Virus record (IMG/VR): IMGVR_UViG_3300021957_000279
Span: 1-25,131 of that record
Length of the DNA stretch: 25,131 bases
Direction: 5' to 3' (one strand)
Source of the DNA: a virus
This document shows, one piece after another, positions 7,029-15,018 of this stretch (positions are counted from its first letter, which is position 1; every line of letters starts with the position of its first letter). The position numbers and the translations under genes are program-made. The notes under the pieces are model-generated. The model searched no databases. It had not been told where the DNA came from and was given only the letters and a program-made list of their open reading frames with translations.

Positions 7029-7203
7029 AAGTTGTTAAGCGTGGTAGTAAAAACAACTTCATTAAAGATGCGCCAGACACTCTCATACTACCACACCTCC
7101 ATGAGATTTGTCTGGCACTTTTATTTAAGACAGCGCAAGCGCTGTCTGTAAGGAACAAGTCATCTACCTTGGTAGATACTTAAGGCGATGAGAAACCCTC
7201 ATC
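7029..7203 (+). ncRNA. Structured RNA candidate: five hairpins with an 8-nt kissing loop
   Basis: Five inverted repeats in a row in a 235-bp gap without a gene. H1: AAGTTGTT 7029-7036 with AACAACTT 7052-7059, 15-nt loop. H2: GCCAGACA 7072-7079 with TGTCTGGC 7109-7116, plus TCTCAT 7081-7086 with ATGAGA 7101-7106, 14-nt loop. H3: AGACAGCGC 7128-7136 with GCGCTGTCT 7139-7147. H4: ATCTACC 7162-7168 with GGTAGAT 7171-7177, extended by AAGT/ACTT. H5: GATGAG 7187-7192 with CTCATC 7198-7203. GTGGTAGT in the H1 loop (7041-7048) is perfectly complementary to ACTACCAC in the H2 loop (7087-7094). H2 is followed by CTTTTATTT, so it might also terminate. No riboswitch or tRNA class fits. It may be a phage RNA, the SSB mRNA leader or a replication origin. 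Confidence 0.6.
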
Positions 7204-7230
7204 ATTTATAACTAGTAATAAGGAAACCTT

Positions 7231-7749
7231 ATGATACTAACTAATGTAAAAGTAAAATGGGCTAGAGTTGGAAGCAACCCTGCCAACAAGTATGCTTCTG
7301 AAGATACAGAATGGACAGTAGACTGTCATGTAACTGCAGAGCAATCTAAAGAATGGGTAGCCAGAGGATTGGCACAGAAAGAACGCTTCGATCCTGAAGA
7401 TGGCACACCATTTGTAAAAATAAAACGCAACACACACTTCAATAAAAAGAATCCTATAACAGGGACAATGGAAAAGATGGAAATCTCTGCACCATTTGTT
7501 AAAGATAAATACGGTGACAACCTAGGCGACACAGCCATAGGCAATGGTTCATTATGCAACGTACAATACATGGAAAGACCATGGGAGTACGCTGGAAAAA
7601 GTGGCATCGCTGCTACACTCGTAGGTGTACAGGTCATGGAACTAGTAGAGTATGAAGGTGGAGCTGGTGGAGATGAGTTTACTTATCTTGAAAGACCAAC
7701 TGCTGAAATTACTGAAACTGACGATTCGGATGAAAATATTCCGTTCTAA
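7231..7749 (+). CDS. Single-stranded DNA-binding protein (phage type)
   Basis: 172 aa. It probably coats single-stranded DNA during replication and recombination. The order of strands and the segment AIGNGSLCNVQYMERPWEY...GIAATLVGVQVMELVEY (about residues 102-142) match OB-fold phage SSB-like proteins (DUF2815/T7 gp2.5 kind of layout). The C-terminus is acidic and ends DDSDENIPF, very like the DDDIPF tip by which bacterial SSB recruits partners; T7 gp2.5 has an acidic tail instead. The start follows AAGGA. The next genes are a helicase of the RadD kind (E. coli RadD binds the SSB tip) and a primase. Family placement is by pattern. Confidence 0.75.
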   Translation: MILTNVKVKWARVGSNPANKYASEDTEWTVDCHVTAEQSKEWVARGLAQKERFDPEDGTPFVKIKRNTHFNKKNPITGTMEKMEISAPFVKDKYGDNLGDTAIGNGSLCNVQYMERPWEYAGKSGIAATLVGVQVMELVEYEGGAGGDEFTYLERPTAEITETDDSDENIPF

Positions 7750-7801
7750 GTTTTTACGTCCTGAGCACGACCTAAAAAGGCTCACTTAACATGGAGGAAT
7801 A

Positions 7802-7987
7802 ATGGTAAACCCTAATAATAATAAACACTTTAACGATGAAGCACTAAGGATTAATCGTACATTAAAAAAAGAAAACGATTCTCTTAAAGAAACAATAGTG
7901 CAAATGAAAGCAGCTCTTAAAGCGTTAGGAGTTAGCTATGAGGAGGACAATGATGGCATTAAGACAGTATCAAAAAGACACTCTTAA
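7802..7987 (+). CDS. Small coiled-coil hypothetical protein
   Basis: 61 aa. Residues about 15-45 are heptad-like (LKKENDSLKETIVQMKAALK), predicting a short coiled coil that could form dimers. The start has a good GGAGGA site. The gene overlaps the start of the helicase gene by 35 bases, which suggests coupled translation and possibly a partner role for the helicase. No family recognised. Confidence 0.6.
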   Translation: MVNPNNNKHFNDEALRINRTLKKENDSLKETIVQMKAALKALGVSYEEDNDGIKTVSKRHS

Positions 7988-9452
7988 TAATATCATTCGG
8001 TCTCAAAGAAAAGGAAACAAAAACATACTACTACAAGCAGCTACTGGCTCTGGCAAAACTGTCATGGCTTCTGCGTTTGTTAATCACTCAATAAAAAAAA
8101 ACCAAAAGGTTTTATTTCTTGCACACAGGCGTGAGTTAATAACTCAATGTTCTAGTAAGCTTACTGATGAAGGCGTAAGACACGGAATCATTATGGCTGG
8201 AGAGCGTTCAGAGTTCTGGCATAACACTCAAGTAGCTTCTATAGATACACTAAGGTCACGGTCAATAACAAATAAGAAAGAAGCTCTGCCAAAAGCAGAC
8301 TTAATAATTATTGACGAGGCTCACAGATGCTTAAGCAATACTTACTTAAAGATTATTAGAATGTATGGTCAAAGTCAAGTCTTAGGATTGACTGCTACAC
8401 CTATACGTTCTGATGGTAGAGGTCTTGGTCATATCTTTTCAGATATGGTTCAAGCTCCATCAATTGGTAAACTAATACAAGAAGGACACTTAGTTAGCTG
8501 CGAGTATTACGCACCAACTATTCCAGACCTTAATGGTATTCAAACATCTATGGGAGATTACAACTCCGTACAATTAGCAAACAGGATGGATCATCCCAAG
8601 CTAATAGGAGACATAGTATCCTCATGGAATAAGATAGCAAACAATAAAAAGACTATTGTATTTGCTTCTTCAGTAGCTCACAGCAAGAACCTTGCAGAAT
8701 CTTTTATAGATATGGGGATTAAAGCTGCCCATATAGACGGCTCTACAGATCATGCTGAAAGAGAACGAGTCCTAGACGAATTCAACAATGGCAATATGAA
8801 AATAATTTGTAATTGCATGGTGTTGACTGAAGGATTTGACTGCCCCCCAGCTGAAGTTTGTGTGCTTGCTCGACCAACTAAATCGTTAGGCATGTATATT
8901 CAAATGGTTGGCAGAGTTCTTAGACCTTATGAGGGTAAAGAGAAAGCTACTATCATAGACCATTCTGGTGCTGTATACACGCACGGATTTGTAGAAGATG
9001 ATATTGAATGGGTTCTTGATCCTAAGAAACCAATGACAATTAAAGAAAGAAAGCTGGCGAAACCTAAAGAGGAGGCTCAAATAATATGTGAGGGCTGCTT
9101 CTCTATGTTCTCTGGTTCAAACATATGCAGCAAGTGTGGGCATGTGCAATTAAAGAAATCAAAATATGTAGCTGTACTTGATAAAGAGCTTGGCTTTGTT
9201 GATAAACAAACTAAGACTGTCAAGAAGAAACTAAGCTATGCTCCAGAGTTTAGAAAGGAATTTTATAGTATGCTATTAGGATACTGTAAGATACACAACT
9301 ATAAACCGGGATGGGCTTATCATACTTACAAAGCAAGATTCAATAACTTTCCAGAGTTTGGAAACATTGAAGCAATTAAACCAAGTAGTGAGTGTACAAG
9401 TTACATTAGACACTTACAAATAAAGAAAAGAAAAAGTAAATATAATAAATAA
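7953..9452 (+). CDS. RadD-like superfamily 2 DNA helicase
   Basis: 499 aa from ATG 7953, chosen because AGGAGG (7941-7946) is ideally spaced; ATG 7938 and 7950 are in frame. ATP-dependent helicase or translocase acting on DNA during repair, recombination or replication. Motifs: LRQYQ (residues 3-7); Walker A ATGSGKT (30-36); DEAH box (121-124); LTATP (146-150); motif VI QMVGRVLRP (317-325). A C-terminal zinc site uses C379, C382, C392 and C395. This order matches bacterial RadD and phage relatives. It is not a ring-shaped replicative helicase, so it may aid origin opening or fork repair. It lies between SSB-like and primase genes. Confidence 0.9.
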   Translation: MALRQYQKDTLNNIIRSQRKGNKNILLQAATGSGKTVMASAFVNHSIKKNQKVLFLAHRRELITQCSSKLTDEGVRHGIIMAGERSEFWHNTQVASIDTLRSRSITNKKEALPKADLIIIDEAHRCLSNTYLKIIRMYGQSQVLGLTATPIRSDGRGLGHIFSDMVQAPSIGKLIQEGHLVSCEYYAPTIPDLNGIQTSMGDYNSVQLANRMDHPKLIGDIVSSWNKIANNKKTIVFASSVAHSKNLAESFIDMGIKAAHIDGSTDHAERERVLDEFNNGNMKIICNCMVLTEGFDCPPAEVCVLARPTKSLGMYIQMVGRVLRPYEGKEKATIIDHSGAVYTHGFVEDDIEWVLDPKKPMTIKERKLAKPKEEAQIICEGCFSMFSGSNICSKCGHVQLKKSKYVAVLDKELGFVDKQTKTVKKKLSYAPEFRKEFYSMLLGYCKIHNYKPGWAYHTYKARFNNFPEFGNIEAIKPSSECTSYIRHLQIKKRKSKYNK

Positions 9453-9462
9453 AAGGAATAAC

Positions 9463-10395
9463 ATGGATAATAAATTAGATGTAACAGGTAAATGGTACGG
9501 TGTGCTGTCCTCATTAGGGATAGATAGACAATACCTACAGAATAAACATGGTCCTTGTCCAATATGTATGGAAGGGACAGACAGATTTAGGTTTGATGAT
9601 AAAGATGGTCGTGGCACATACTACTGTAACTCTTGTGGTGCTGGCGATGGGTTCGAACTATTACAGAAAGTACACGGCTGGAGTTTTACAGATTGTTTAG
9701 ATGCTATAAGACCTATTATAGATCACACGACATTTCAACCAGCTAAACCAAAGAAAGACCCGACACCTGCACTACGCAAAGTAGCCAAGATGTCGACACA
9801 AGTAAAACACAATGGTGATATAGATAACTATCTAACCCTGCGTGGATTGTCTGAATACCCAGAGACACTTAAAGAAGCTCAACTATATACATGGGAACAT
9901 GGTGCTAAGCTTGGACCATTCCCTACCATGATGGGTTTAATACAAGATGCAAAAGGTGTTGGGGTATCATGGCACTTAACATATACACAAAACGGTAGGA
10001 AACTTAAAGGCTGCACATCAAGAAAGATAATGCCACCTAAAGGTACAATTACTGGTGCTGCAATTAGACTTCACGAACACGAAGGCACTATATGCTTAGC
10101 CGAAGGTATAGAAACAGCACTAGCTGCGAGTCAAATCTCTAAGCTACCTGCCTTTTCTGTAATGAATGCACACTGCATGGCAACTTTTGAACCACCCGTT
10201 GACATAGAATGTGTTAAGATATACGCTGACAATGATAAATCATATGTCGGTCAGAAGTCTGCTTACCAACTGGCTGAGAGGCTAGCTGCCAAAAGCATAG
10301 ATGTAGAAGTACTGATATCACCCACTCCCGGAGAGGATTGGCTTGATGAATTTAATAAACTTAAACTAAAGGAAATGTTCAATGAAAATAATTAA
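9463..10395 (+). CDS. DNA primase with zinc ribbon and Toprim domain
   Basis: 310 aa. It makes RNA primers for DNA synthesis. The N-terminal zinc ribbon uses C32, C35 (CPIC) and C55, C58 (CNSC), a form that reads template trinucleotides. The C-terminal Toprim fold shows Glu214 in LAEGIETALA and Asp256/Asp258 in IYADND, the metal-binding residues. The layout resembles the primase part of P4 alpha and T7 gp4 but there is no helicase domain, so it must work with another unwinding enzyme. The start follows AAGGAA; it overlaps the next gene by 14 bases. Confidence 0.92.
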   Translation: MDNKLDVTGKWYGVLSSLGIDRQYLQNKHGPCPICMEGTDRFRFDDKDGRGTYYCNSCGAGDGFELLQKVHGWSFTDCLDAIRPIIDHTTFQPAKPKKDPTPALRKVAKMSTQVKHNGDIDNYLTLRGLSEYPETLKEAQLYTWEHGAKLGPFPTMMGLIQDAKGVGVSWHLTYTQNGRKLKGCTSRKIMPPKGTITGAAIRLHEHEGTICLAEGIETALAASQISKLPAFSVMNAHCMATFEPPVDIECVKIYADNDKSYVGQKSAYQLAERLAAKSIDVEVLISPTPGEDWLDEFNKLKLKEMFNENN

Positions 10396-11263
10396 AGATA
10401 AAGACCTACCGCAAGGGTCACAAGAATGGTTAGATGTACGTAGTAAATGTGGTATGGCATCAGAAGTTGGTGCATTACTAGGTGGTTCTAAATGGGAACC
10501 AAAAACACCTCTAGCTTTATGGAATATAAAGAATGGCATAGTAAAAATAGAAACAAACTTTGCCATGGAACACGGAAACAAATACGAAGATGAAGCTCGC
10601 AACATGTTCGAAGATGACATGGGAGCAAAATATCCACCTGTTGTTGTTATCAATGAGTTTGATGGTGTGCCTATCGGTGCATCATTAGATGGCTATAGAG
10701 AAACAGACAACACCATATTAGAAATCAAATGTCCTCTCAAAGGAACTGGTTCTGATCTATGGAAAGAAGTTGCTGCAACTGCATTGTTACCTGAACAATA
10801 CTGGTTACAATGTCAACAACAATTGCTAGTTACAAACGCAAGCAAGCTGTACTTCTGGGTATATGATGTTAAGAATACATCTGGATTACTACAAGTTGTA
10901 GTGCCACACCTGAAGACACAATCTAAAATAATAAATGCTTGGACTAAATACTTTTCAGTAGACAAACCAGAGGCAACAGCTGAGGATTTAATACAAACAG
11001 AAGATGCCCAATGGCTTAAGAAAGCTAAAGAGTGGAGAGAAATTCATGCTGCACTTCAAGCCATCAAAGAAACAGAAGATACTGTCCGCAAAGAACTCAT
11101 TGAGTTATCTAAAGGTCAGTCTTTTATTGGTGGAGGCATTCAATTAAAGCACGGAACCTCTAAAGGTAGAGTAAACTACAAGGCAATTCCTGAATTAAAA
11201 GGTGTAAACTTGGAAGATTACAGAGGTGACGACATAACTAAACACTACTTGAAAATGCTATGA
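10382..11263 (+). CDS. YqaJ/lambda-type 5'-3' exonuclease
   Basis: 293 aa. Degrades one strand from DNA ends to expose single strands for recombination. Visible signature: QGSQEWLDVRSKCGMASE (residues 11-28); HGNKYEDEAR (64-73); Asp103 and LEIKCP with Glu114 and Lys116, the metal site; and WLQCQQQLLV (141-150) on the following helix. These match the lambda exonuclease/YqaJ branch of PD-(D/E)XK enzymes. The C-terminal 80 residues are helical. Such enzymes normally pair with an annealing protein; none is obvious here unless the SSB-like protein serves. It overlaps RusA by ATGA. Confidence 0.92.
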   Translation: MKIIKDKDLPQGSQEWLDVRSKCGMASEVGALLGGSKWEPKTPLALWNIKNGIVKIETNFAMEHGNKYEDEARNMFEDDMGAKYPPVVVINEFDGVPIGASLDGYRETDNTILEIKCPLKGTGSDLWKEVAATALLPEQYWLQCQQQLLVTNASKLYFWVYDVKNTSGLLQVVVPHLKTQSKIINAWTKYFSVDKPEATAEDLIQTEDAQWLKKAKEWREIHAALQAIKETEDTVRKELIELSKGQSFIGGGIQLKHGTSKGRVNYKAIPELKGVNLEDYRGDDITKHYLKML

Positions 11264-11691
11264 ACTCTACTATCGGATTAATATTTGATATAAATCCAGT
11301 ACCCGCCTCAAGACCTAGAGTCACGAGGTGGGGTACATTTTATGGTAAAAAATATAAACAATTCAAATTAGAGATGGGACTATTACTTATAGATTCAGAC
11401 AAAACTAACTCTGTTAATCCTACAAAATGGCTTGAGGGTTTGATATCTGCTGATATGACATTCTTTGTGCCTATCCCTAAGTCATGGTCTAAGAAAAAGA
11501 AATCGTCCAAAAATGGACAGTTCTGTGACAATAATGCTGATCTTGATAATTATGAGAAAGCAATCTTAGATTCTTTAAGTGGTATATTCTTTTACGATGA
11601 TAGACAAATAGTAAAACAAAAGTCTCAGAAAATCTGGGCAGACAAAGGTAGTATTAAAATTATATTAAAGGAAATTAAAGATGATAATTGA
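11260..11691 (+). CDS. rusA: RusA-type Holliday junction resolvase
   Basis: 143 aa. Homodimeric endonuclease that cuts four-way DNA junctions. Motifs: VPASRPRVTRWG (residues 14-25), the lysine-rich FFVPIPKSWSKKKK segment (68-81), catalytic ADLDNYEKAILDSL (Asp94, Asp96) and the later FYDD (Asp113, Asp114), all in the standard RusA order and length. It is coupled to the exonuclease gene and overlaps the next gene by 11 bases, forming a recombination set. A second junction-cutting enzyme, endonuclease VII, is encoded at 13894. Confidence 0.93.
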   Translation: MNSTIGLIFDINPVPASRPRVTRWGTFYGKKYKQFKLEMGLLLIDSDKTNSVNPTKWLEGLISADMTFFVPIPKSWSKKKKSSKNGQFCDNNADLDNYEKAILDSLSGIFFYDDRQIVKQKSQKIWADKGSIKIILKEIKDDN

Positions 11692-11884
11692 AGATATATA
11701 TATAGTATTGTGGGCTATATTAGCAGGAGGAATATACTATTCCTTCAAAAAACATGGCGAAAATCAATACAATGAAGGAATGTCAGACGCAATATGCATG
11801 CACCATACTGGAGAATTACAGTATAGAATTGTAAAAAGCAAAAATGGCGAGGACAAAGTACAAATAAAAATAAAAGGAGGATAA
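11681..11884 (+). CDS. Small single-span membrane protein
   Basis: 67 aa. Residues about 4-22 (EDIYIVLWAILAGGIYYSF) form one likely membrane helix, followed by a short polar domain with CMHH and a basic tail. It starts inside the RusA gene with an AAAGGAA site and ends shortly before the reductase ribosome binding site. Function unknown. Confidence 0.6.
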   Translation: MIIEDIYIVLWAILAGGIYYSFKKHGENQYNEGMSDAICMHHTGELQYRIVKSKNGEDKVQIKIKGG

Positions 11885-11890
11885 GTAATA

Positions 11891-13852
11891 ATGAATAAGT
11901 TACCTAATGATTATCAAAACTTTATAGCATTAAGCAGGTACGCCAGATGGCTACCAGAAAAGAACAGAAGAGAAACATGGGAAGAAACTGTAGCTAGATA
12001 CTTTAACTTCATGGAAGAGCATCTAAAGAACAATACAAATCAAGAGCTAGTCCCAAAAACTAGGAAGATACTTGAAGAAGCAGTGCTTAAACTAGAGATT
12101 ATGCCTAGTATGAGAGCACTAATGACTGCTGGTCCAGCTCTAGCCAAAAATCATATAGCTGGATACAACTGTGCATACTTAAGTGTTGACCACCCTAAAG
12201 CATTTGACGAATGTCTTTATGTTTTAATGCACGGTACTGGTGTAGGCTTTAGTGTTGAACGCCAACACATTAATAAATTGCCTGAAGTACCAGAAGAATT
12301 AATAGATGTAGATGATGTCATCGTAGTACAAGATAGTAAAGAAGGATGGCAGTCTGCATTCCGTAAACTAATTACTTATCTTTATGATGGCGAGAGTCCT
12401 AAGTGGGACTTTTCTAGAGTAAGATCAAAGGGTTCAAGGTTACAAACATTTGGCGGTAGAGCCAGTGGACCTGAGCCTTTAGTAGATTTGTTTCATTTCT
12501 CTACTAACATTTTCAAAGAAGCTGCAGGCAGAAGACTAACCAGTTATGAATGTCATCGTATGATGTGCAAGATAGCAGAGGTTGTTGTTGTCGGTGGTGT
12601 TAGACGTAGTGCCTTGATTTCACTCAGTAATTTGACAGATGAACGCATGAGAAATGCTAAGTCTGGTCAGTGGTGGACAGATACACCAGAGATGGCACTC
12701 AGTAATAACAGCGTATGCTATACAGAAAAGCCTGACATGAGTATCTTTATGAAAGAATGGTTAGCTCTTTACGAATCTAAATCTGGAGAGCGTGGCATTT
12801 TTAATAGAGAAGCTGCAGTACAGCAGGTTAAATCTATAGGCAGACGTGATCCCGAACATGACTTTGGTTGCAACCCTTGCAGCGAAATCATATTAAGGGA
12901 CGGTCAGTTCTGTAACCTTACAGAGGTTGTTGTTAGAGCTGAAGATACACAGAAAGATATATTACGCAAGGTTAGATTGGCTACCATACTTGGTACGTTC
13001 CAAGCCTCCCTTACTAATATCAAAAGACTACGACCTAAATGGGTCAGAAATACAGAAGAAGAAGCATTACTAGGTGTGTCTTTAACTGGCATCATGGACA
13101 ACTCGTTTATGAATGGCACTAAAGATAGAGGATACTATGGCAAGAAAAGTCTGCCTGATTTCCTTAATACACTTAGAAAAGAAACTGTAGAAACAAACAA
13201 GCACTGGTCGGAATTACTTGGGATCAGTCAGGCTACTGCAACTACTGCTATTAAACCTAGCGGTACAGTTAGCCAACTAGTAGACTCAGCGTCAGGTATC
13301 CACACCAGACACAATGACTACTACTTCCGTAGGGTTAGAGCAGACTCAAAAGATCCGATTGCTCAGCTTATGGAAGACCAAGGTATACCATGTGAAGCAG
13401 ACGTAATGAAACCAAACAGCGTCAAAGTCTTTACATTTCCTATGAAAGCACCCGAAGGTGCGGTGCTAAGGAATGATAGAAATGCTATTGAACAACTTGA
13501 GTTGTGGCTCACATATCAAAGGTATTACTGCGAACATAAACCTAGTGTTACTATTTCCGTCAAGGAACATGAATGGATGGAAGTAGGTGCGTGGGTATAC
13601 AAACACTTTGACGAGGTGTCAGGTGTTAGTTTCCTACCGCATTCAGACCACACGTACCAGCAAGCTCCGTATGAAGACTGCACAAAAGCAGAGTACAATA
13701 AGCTTGCCAAGACAATGCCTAAGTCTGTTGACTGGGACTTGATTAGTAAGTACGAACTGGAAGATACAACAGTAGGTAATAAAACACTAGCCTGTACAGG
13801 TAGTGTATGCGAGTTAGTTGACCTAGTGGAAGAAGATAACGACCAAGAGTGA
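11891..13852 (+). CDS. nrdJ: Adenosylcobalamin-dependent class II ribonucleotide reductase
   Basis: 653 aa, versus 739 for the Lactobacillus leichmannii enzyme. Reduces ribonucleotides (probably triphosphates) to deoxyribonucleotides using vitamin B12 as radical source, so it needs no oxygen and no NrdB subunit. Active-site layout is intact: NPCSE with Cys330 (thiyl radical) and Glu332, Cys341 in FCNL as redox partner to Cys94 in GYNCAYLS, and a C-terminal CTGSVC pair (Cys635, Cys640) for re-reduction. Cys spacings (Cys330-Glu332-Cys341 and CxxxxC) equal those of the Lactobacillus enzyme. It has a strong AAAGGAGGA site. It would raise deoxynucleotide supply for phage replication, provided the host has B12. 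Confidence 0.95.
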   Translation: MNKLPNDYQNFIALSRYARWLPEKNRRETWEETVARYFNFMEEHLKNNTNQELVPKTRKILEEAVLKLEIMPSMRALMTAGPALAKNHIAGYNCAYLSVDHPKAFDECLYVLMHGTGVGFSVERQHINKLPEVPEELIDVDDVIVVQDSKEGWQSAFRKLITYLYDGESPKWDFSRVRSKGSRLQTFGGRASGPEPLVDLFHFSTNIFKEAAGRRLTSYECHRMMCKIAEVVVVGGVRRSALISLSNLTDERMRNAKSGQWWTDTPEMALSNNSVCYTEKPDMSIFMKEWLALYESKSGERGIFNREAAVQQVKSIGRRDPEHDFGCNPCSEIILRDGQFCNLTEVVVRAEDTQKDILRKVRLATILGTFQASLTNIKRLRPKWVRNTEEEALLGVSLTGIMDNSFMNGTKDRGYYGKKSLPDFLNTLRKETVETNKHWSELLGISQATATTAIKPSGTVSQLVDSASGIHTRHNDYYFRRVRADSKDPIAQLMEDQGIPCEADVMKPNSVKVFTFPMKAPEGAVLRNDRNAIEQLELWLTYQRYYCEHKPSVTISVKEHEWMEVGAWVYKHFDEVSGVSFLPHSDHTYQQAPYEDCTKAEYNKLAKTMPKSVDWDLISKYELEDTTVGNKTLACTGSVCELVDLVEEDNDQE

Positions 13853-13893
13853 GAGTAAGCTTAATGCGTAAGCTCTGGAAAGCAGGAGATGTT

Positions 13894-14313
13894 ATGTCAA
13901 ATGTACTTAAGATTAGATGTACAATATGTGAAGAAGTAAAAGATGAAGAAAATTTTCATAATGAAGTACGAACTTCTCTTGGCAAAAGGAAAACATGTAA
14001 ATCTTGTACTAACGAAGCCTCCAGACAATGGCGTTTAAACCATCCCGGATGGCATCTCAAGAAATATAATATAACTCTTGAAGATTTTGACAACATGTTA
14101 AAAGAACAAGGGGGCACTTGCGCAAATGAAGCTTGCAACTACGGACTGGATGACGATCATAAACTTTATGTTGACCACTGCCATGAAACAAACACGGTAA
14201 GAGGATTGTTGTGCCACTGGTGCAATACAGCAGAAGGTCTTTTGAAAAGCGATCCTGAAGTAGCTCAAGGTCTTATAGACTACATGAAGAAACACAATCT
14301 TAAAACAAAATGA
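13894..14313 (+). CDS. Endonuclease VII-like nuclease with extra zinc ribbon
   Basis: 139 aa from ATG 13894, after an AGGAGA site; GTG 13849 and ATG 13864 are in frame but lack one. The C-terminal domain matches T4 recombination endonuclease VII: C76 and C81, LYVDHCHE with Asp94 and His95 at the active site, and C107-x-x-C110 followed by Asn111. It would resolve branched DNA before packaging. The N-terminus adds another zinc pair set (C9/C12, C35/C38). Homing-type or generic HNH nuclease activity is the alternative. Confidence 0.88.
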   Translation: MSNVLKIRCTICEEVKDEENFHNEVRTSLGKRKTCKSCTNEASRQWRLNHPGWHLKKYNITLEDFDNMLKEQGGTCANEACNYGLDDDHKLYVDHCHETNTVRGLLCHWCNTAEGLLKSDPEVAQGLIDYMKKHNLKTK

Positions 14314-14324
14314 AAGGAGTTAAT

Positions 14325-14567
14325 ATGTTAGAAAAAATAAAGAACGGTGCTGATGCTGCGATAGATGTAGGCATCAAACTAATCAGCTTGTCAATTGTAT
14401 TGCAAGTTATCTTTGGTCAGAAGGTAGCCTTCTTAACTGGAGATGTAATTGGTTCTATACTTAATATAGTATGGACATTAGGTAACGCTGGACTAGCAGG
14501 AATTATTGCTGCTGGAATCATCTGGAAGTTACTTGACAAGGATATAACGAGTGAGTTATCTAAGTAA
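14325..14567 (+). CDS. Putative holin-like two-span membrane protein
   Basis: 80 aa. Two hydrophobic segments (about residues 16-32 and 42-70, the second possibly split by a Gly-rich turn) and a charged C-terminal tail give the topology of a small holin. ATG 14325 was chosen over 14310 because AAAGGAG sits just before it. It is followed by two tiny genes, as in lysis cassettes, but no endolysin or spanin signature lies nearby, so the holin role is a guess. Confidence 0.55.
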   Translation: MLEKIKNGADAAIDVGIKLISLSIVLQVIFGQKVAFLTGDVIGSILNIVWTLGNAGLAGIIAAGIIWKLLDKDITSELSK

Positions 14568-14576
14568 GGAGAACCT

Positions 14577-14693
14577 ATGACTTGGAGAATCGATCCAAAA
14601 ACCTTGAAAGAAAAAGCTAGTGAGAATAAAAGCATTAGCATCTTTGTTGGCATTGTAATAGTAGCAATACTAGCACGATGGCTCGGAGCGTAA
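14577..14693 (+). CDS. 38-aa single-span membrane peptide
   Basis: A 38-aa peptide with a polar N-terminal half and a hydrophobic stretch near residues 20-33 (ISIFVGIVIVAILA), ending in RWLGA. It has a strong AAGGAGA site and overlaps the next gene by 16 bases in another frame. It may be a lysis accessory or membrane peptide; function not shown. Confidence 0.55.
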   Translation: MTWRIDPKTLKEKASENKSISIFVGIVIVAILARWLGA

Positions 14694-14812
14694 GCCCCAA
14701 GGAAAAACAAAAAGAACCCGGTGGTCTTGTCCGTAAAGATAAGACTGCCGAACTTTACAGAAAATTAAATAAAAAACCCAGACCACTTTGGAAAAGTGAC
14801 TGGAATAAATAA
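14678..14812 (+). CDS. 44-aa basic hypothetical peptide
   Basis: A 44-aa, strongly basic peptide (many Lys/Arg, with PRPLWKSDW near the end). The start lies within the previous gene and no clear ribosome binding site is visible, so it would be read by coupled translation. It fills an otherwise empty stretch before the AAGGA site of the following gene. Moderate certainty. Confidence 0.45.
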   Translation: MARSVSPKEKQKEPGGLVRKDKTAELYRKLNKKPRPLWKSDWNK

Positions 14813-14823
14813 AGGAAATTATA

Positions 14824-15018
14824 ATGACTGAAGAACAGCATAACAAAGCATACTCGTTAGTCGACATGACTAACACATGTATACACGTACTAGAGCAAGA
14901 GACTGTATCAGATGAGATTAAATCTGCAGCAGAAGATGCTCTTAGAAGTTTAATTAAAAGCATGGCTATCTTAGGATACAACATGGTGTCAGGAGATTCG
15001 CATGCAAACCATGGTTAA
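14824..15018 (+). CDS. Small helical hypothetical protein
   Basis: 64-aa helical, acidic protein of unknown function with an AAAGGA ribosome binding site. Its end overlaps the next gene by 17 bases. No motif recognised. Confidence 0.6.
   Translation: MTEEQHNKAYSLVDMTNTCIHVLEQETVSDEIKSAAEDALRSLIKSMAILGYNMVSGDSHANHG

Noticed and set aside
7029-7203. tRNA or cobalamin riboswitch in the hairpin region
   Set aside because: No cloverleaf with a T-loop GTTCGA-type sequence and no B12-box sequence; the reductase gene is also far downstream.
7326-7637. 103-codon minus-strand frame opposite the SSB gene
   Set aside because: Covered by a + strand gene with recognisable SSB features and a proper ribosome binding site.
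13894-14313. Homing endonuclease of a mobile intron
   Set aside because: The gene sits in a normal operon, no neighbouring gene is interrupted, and the core matches recombination endonuclease VII.
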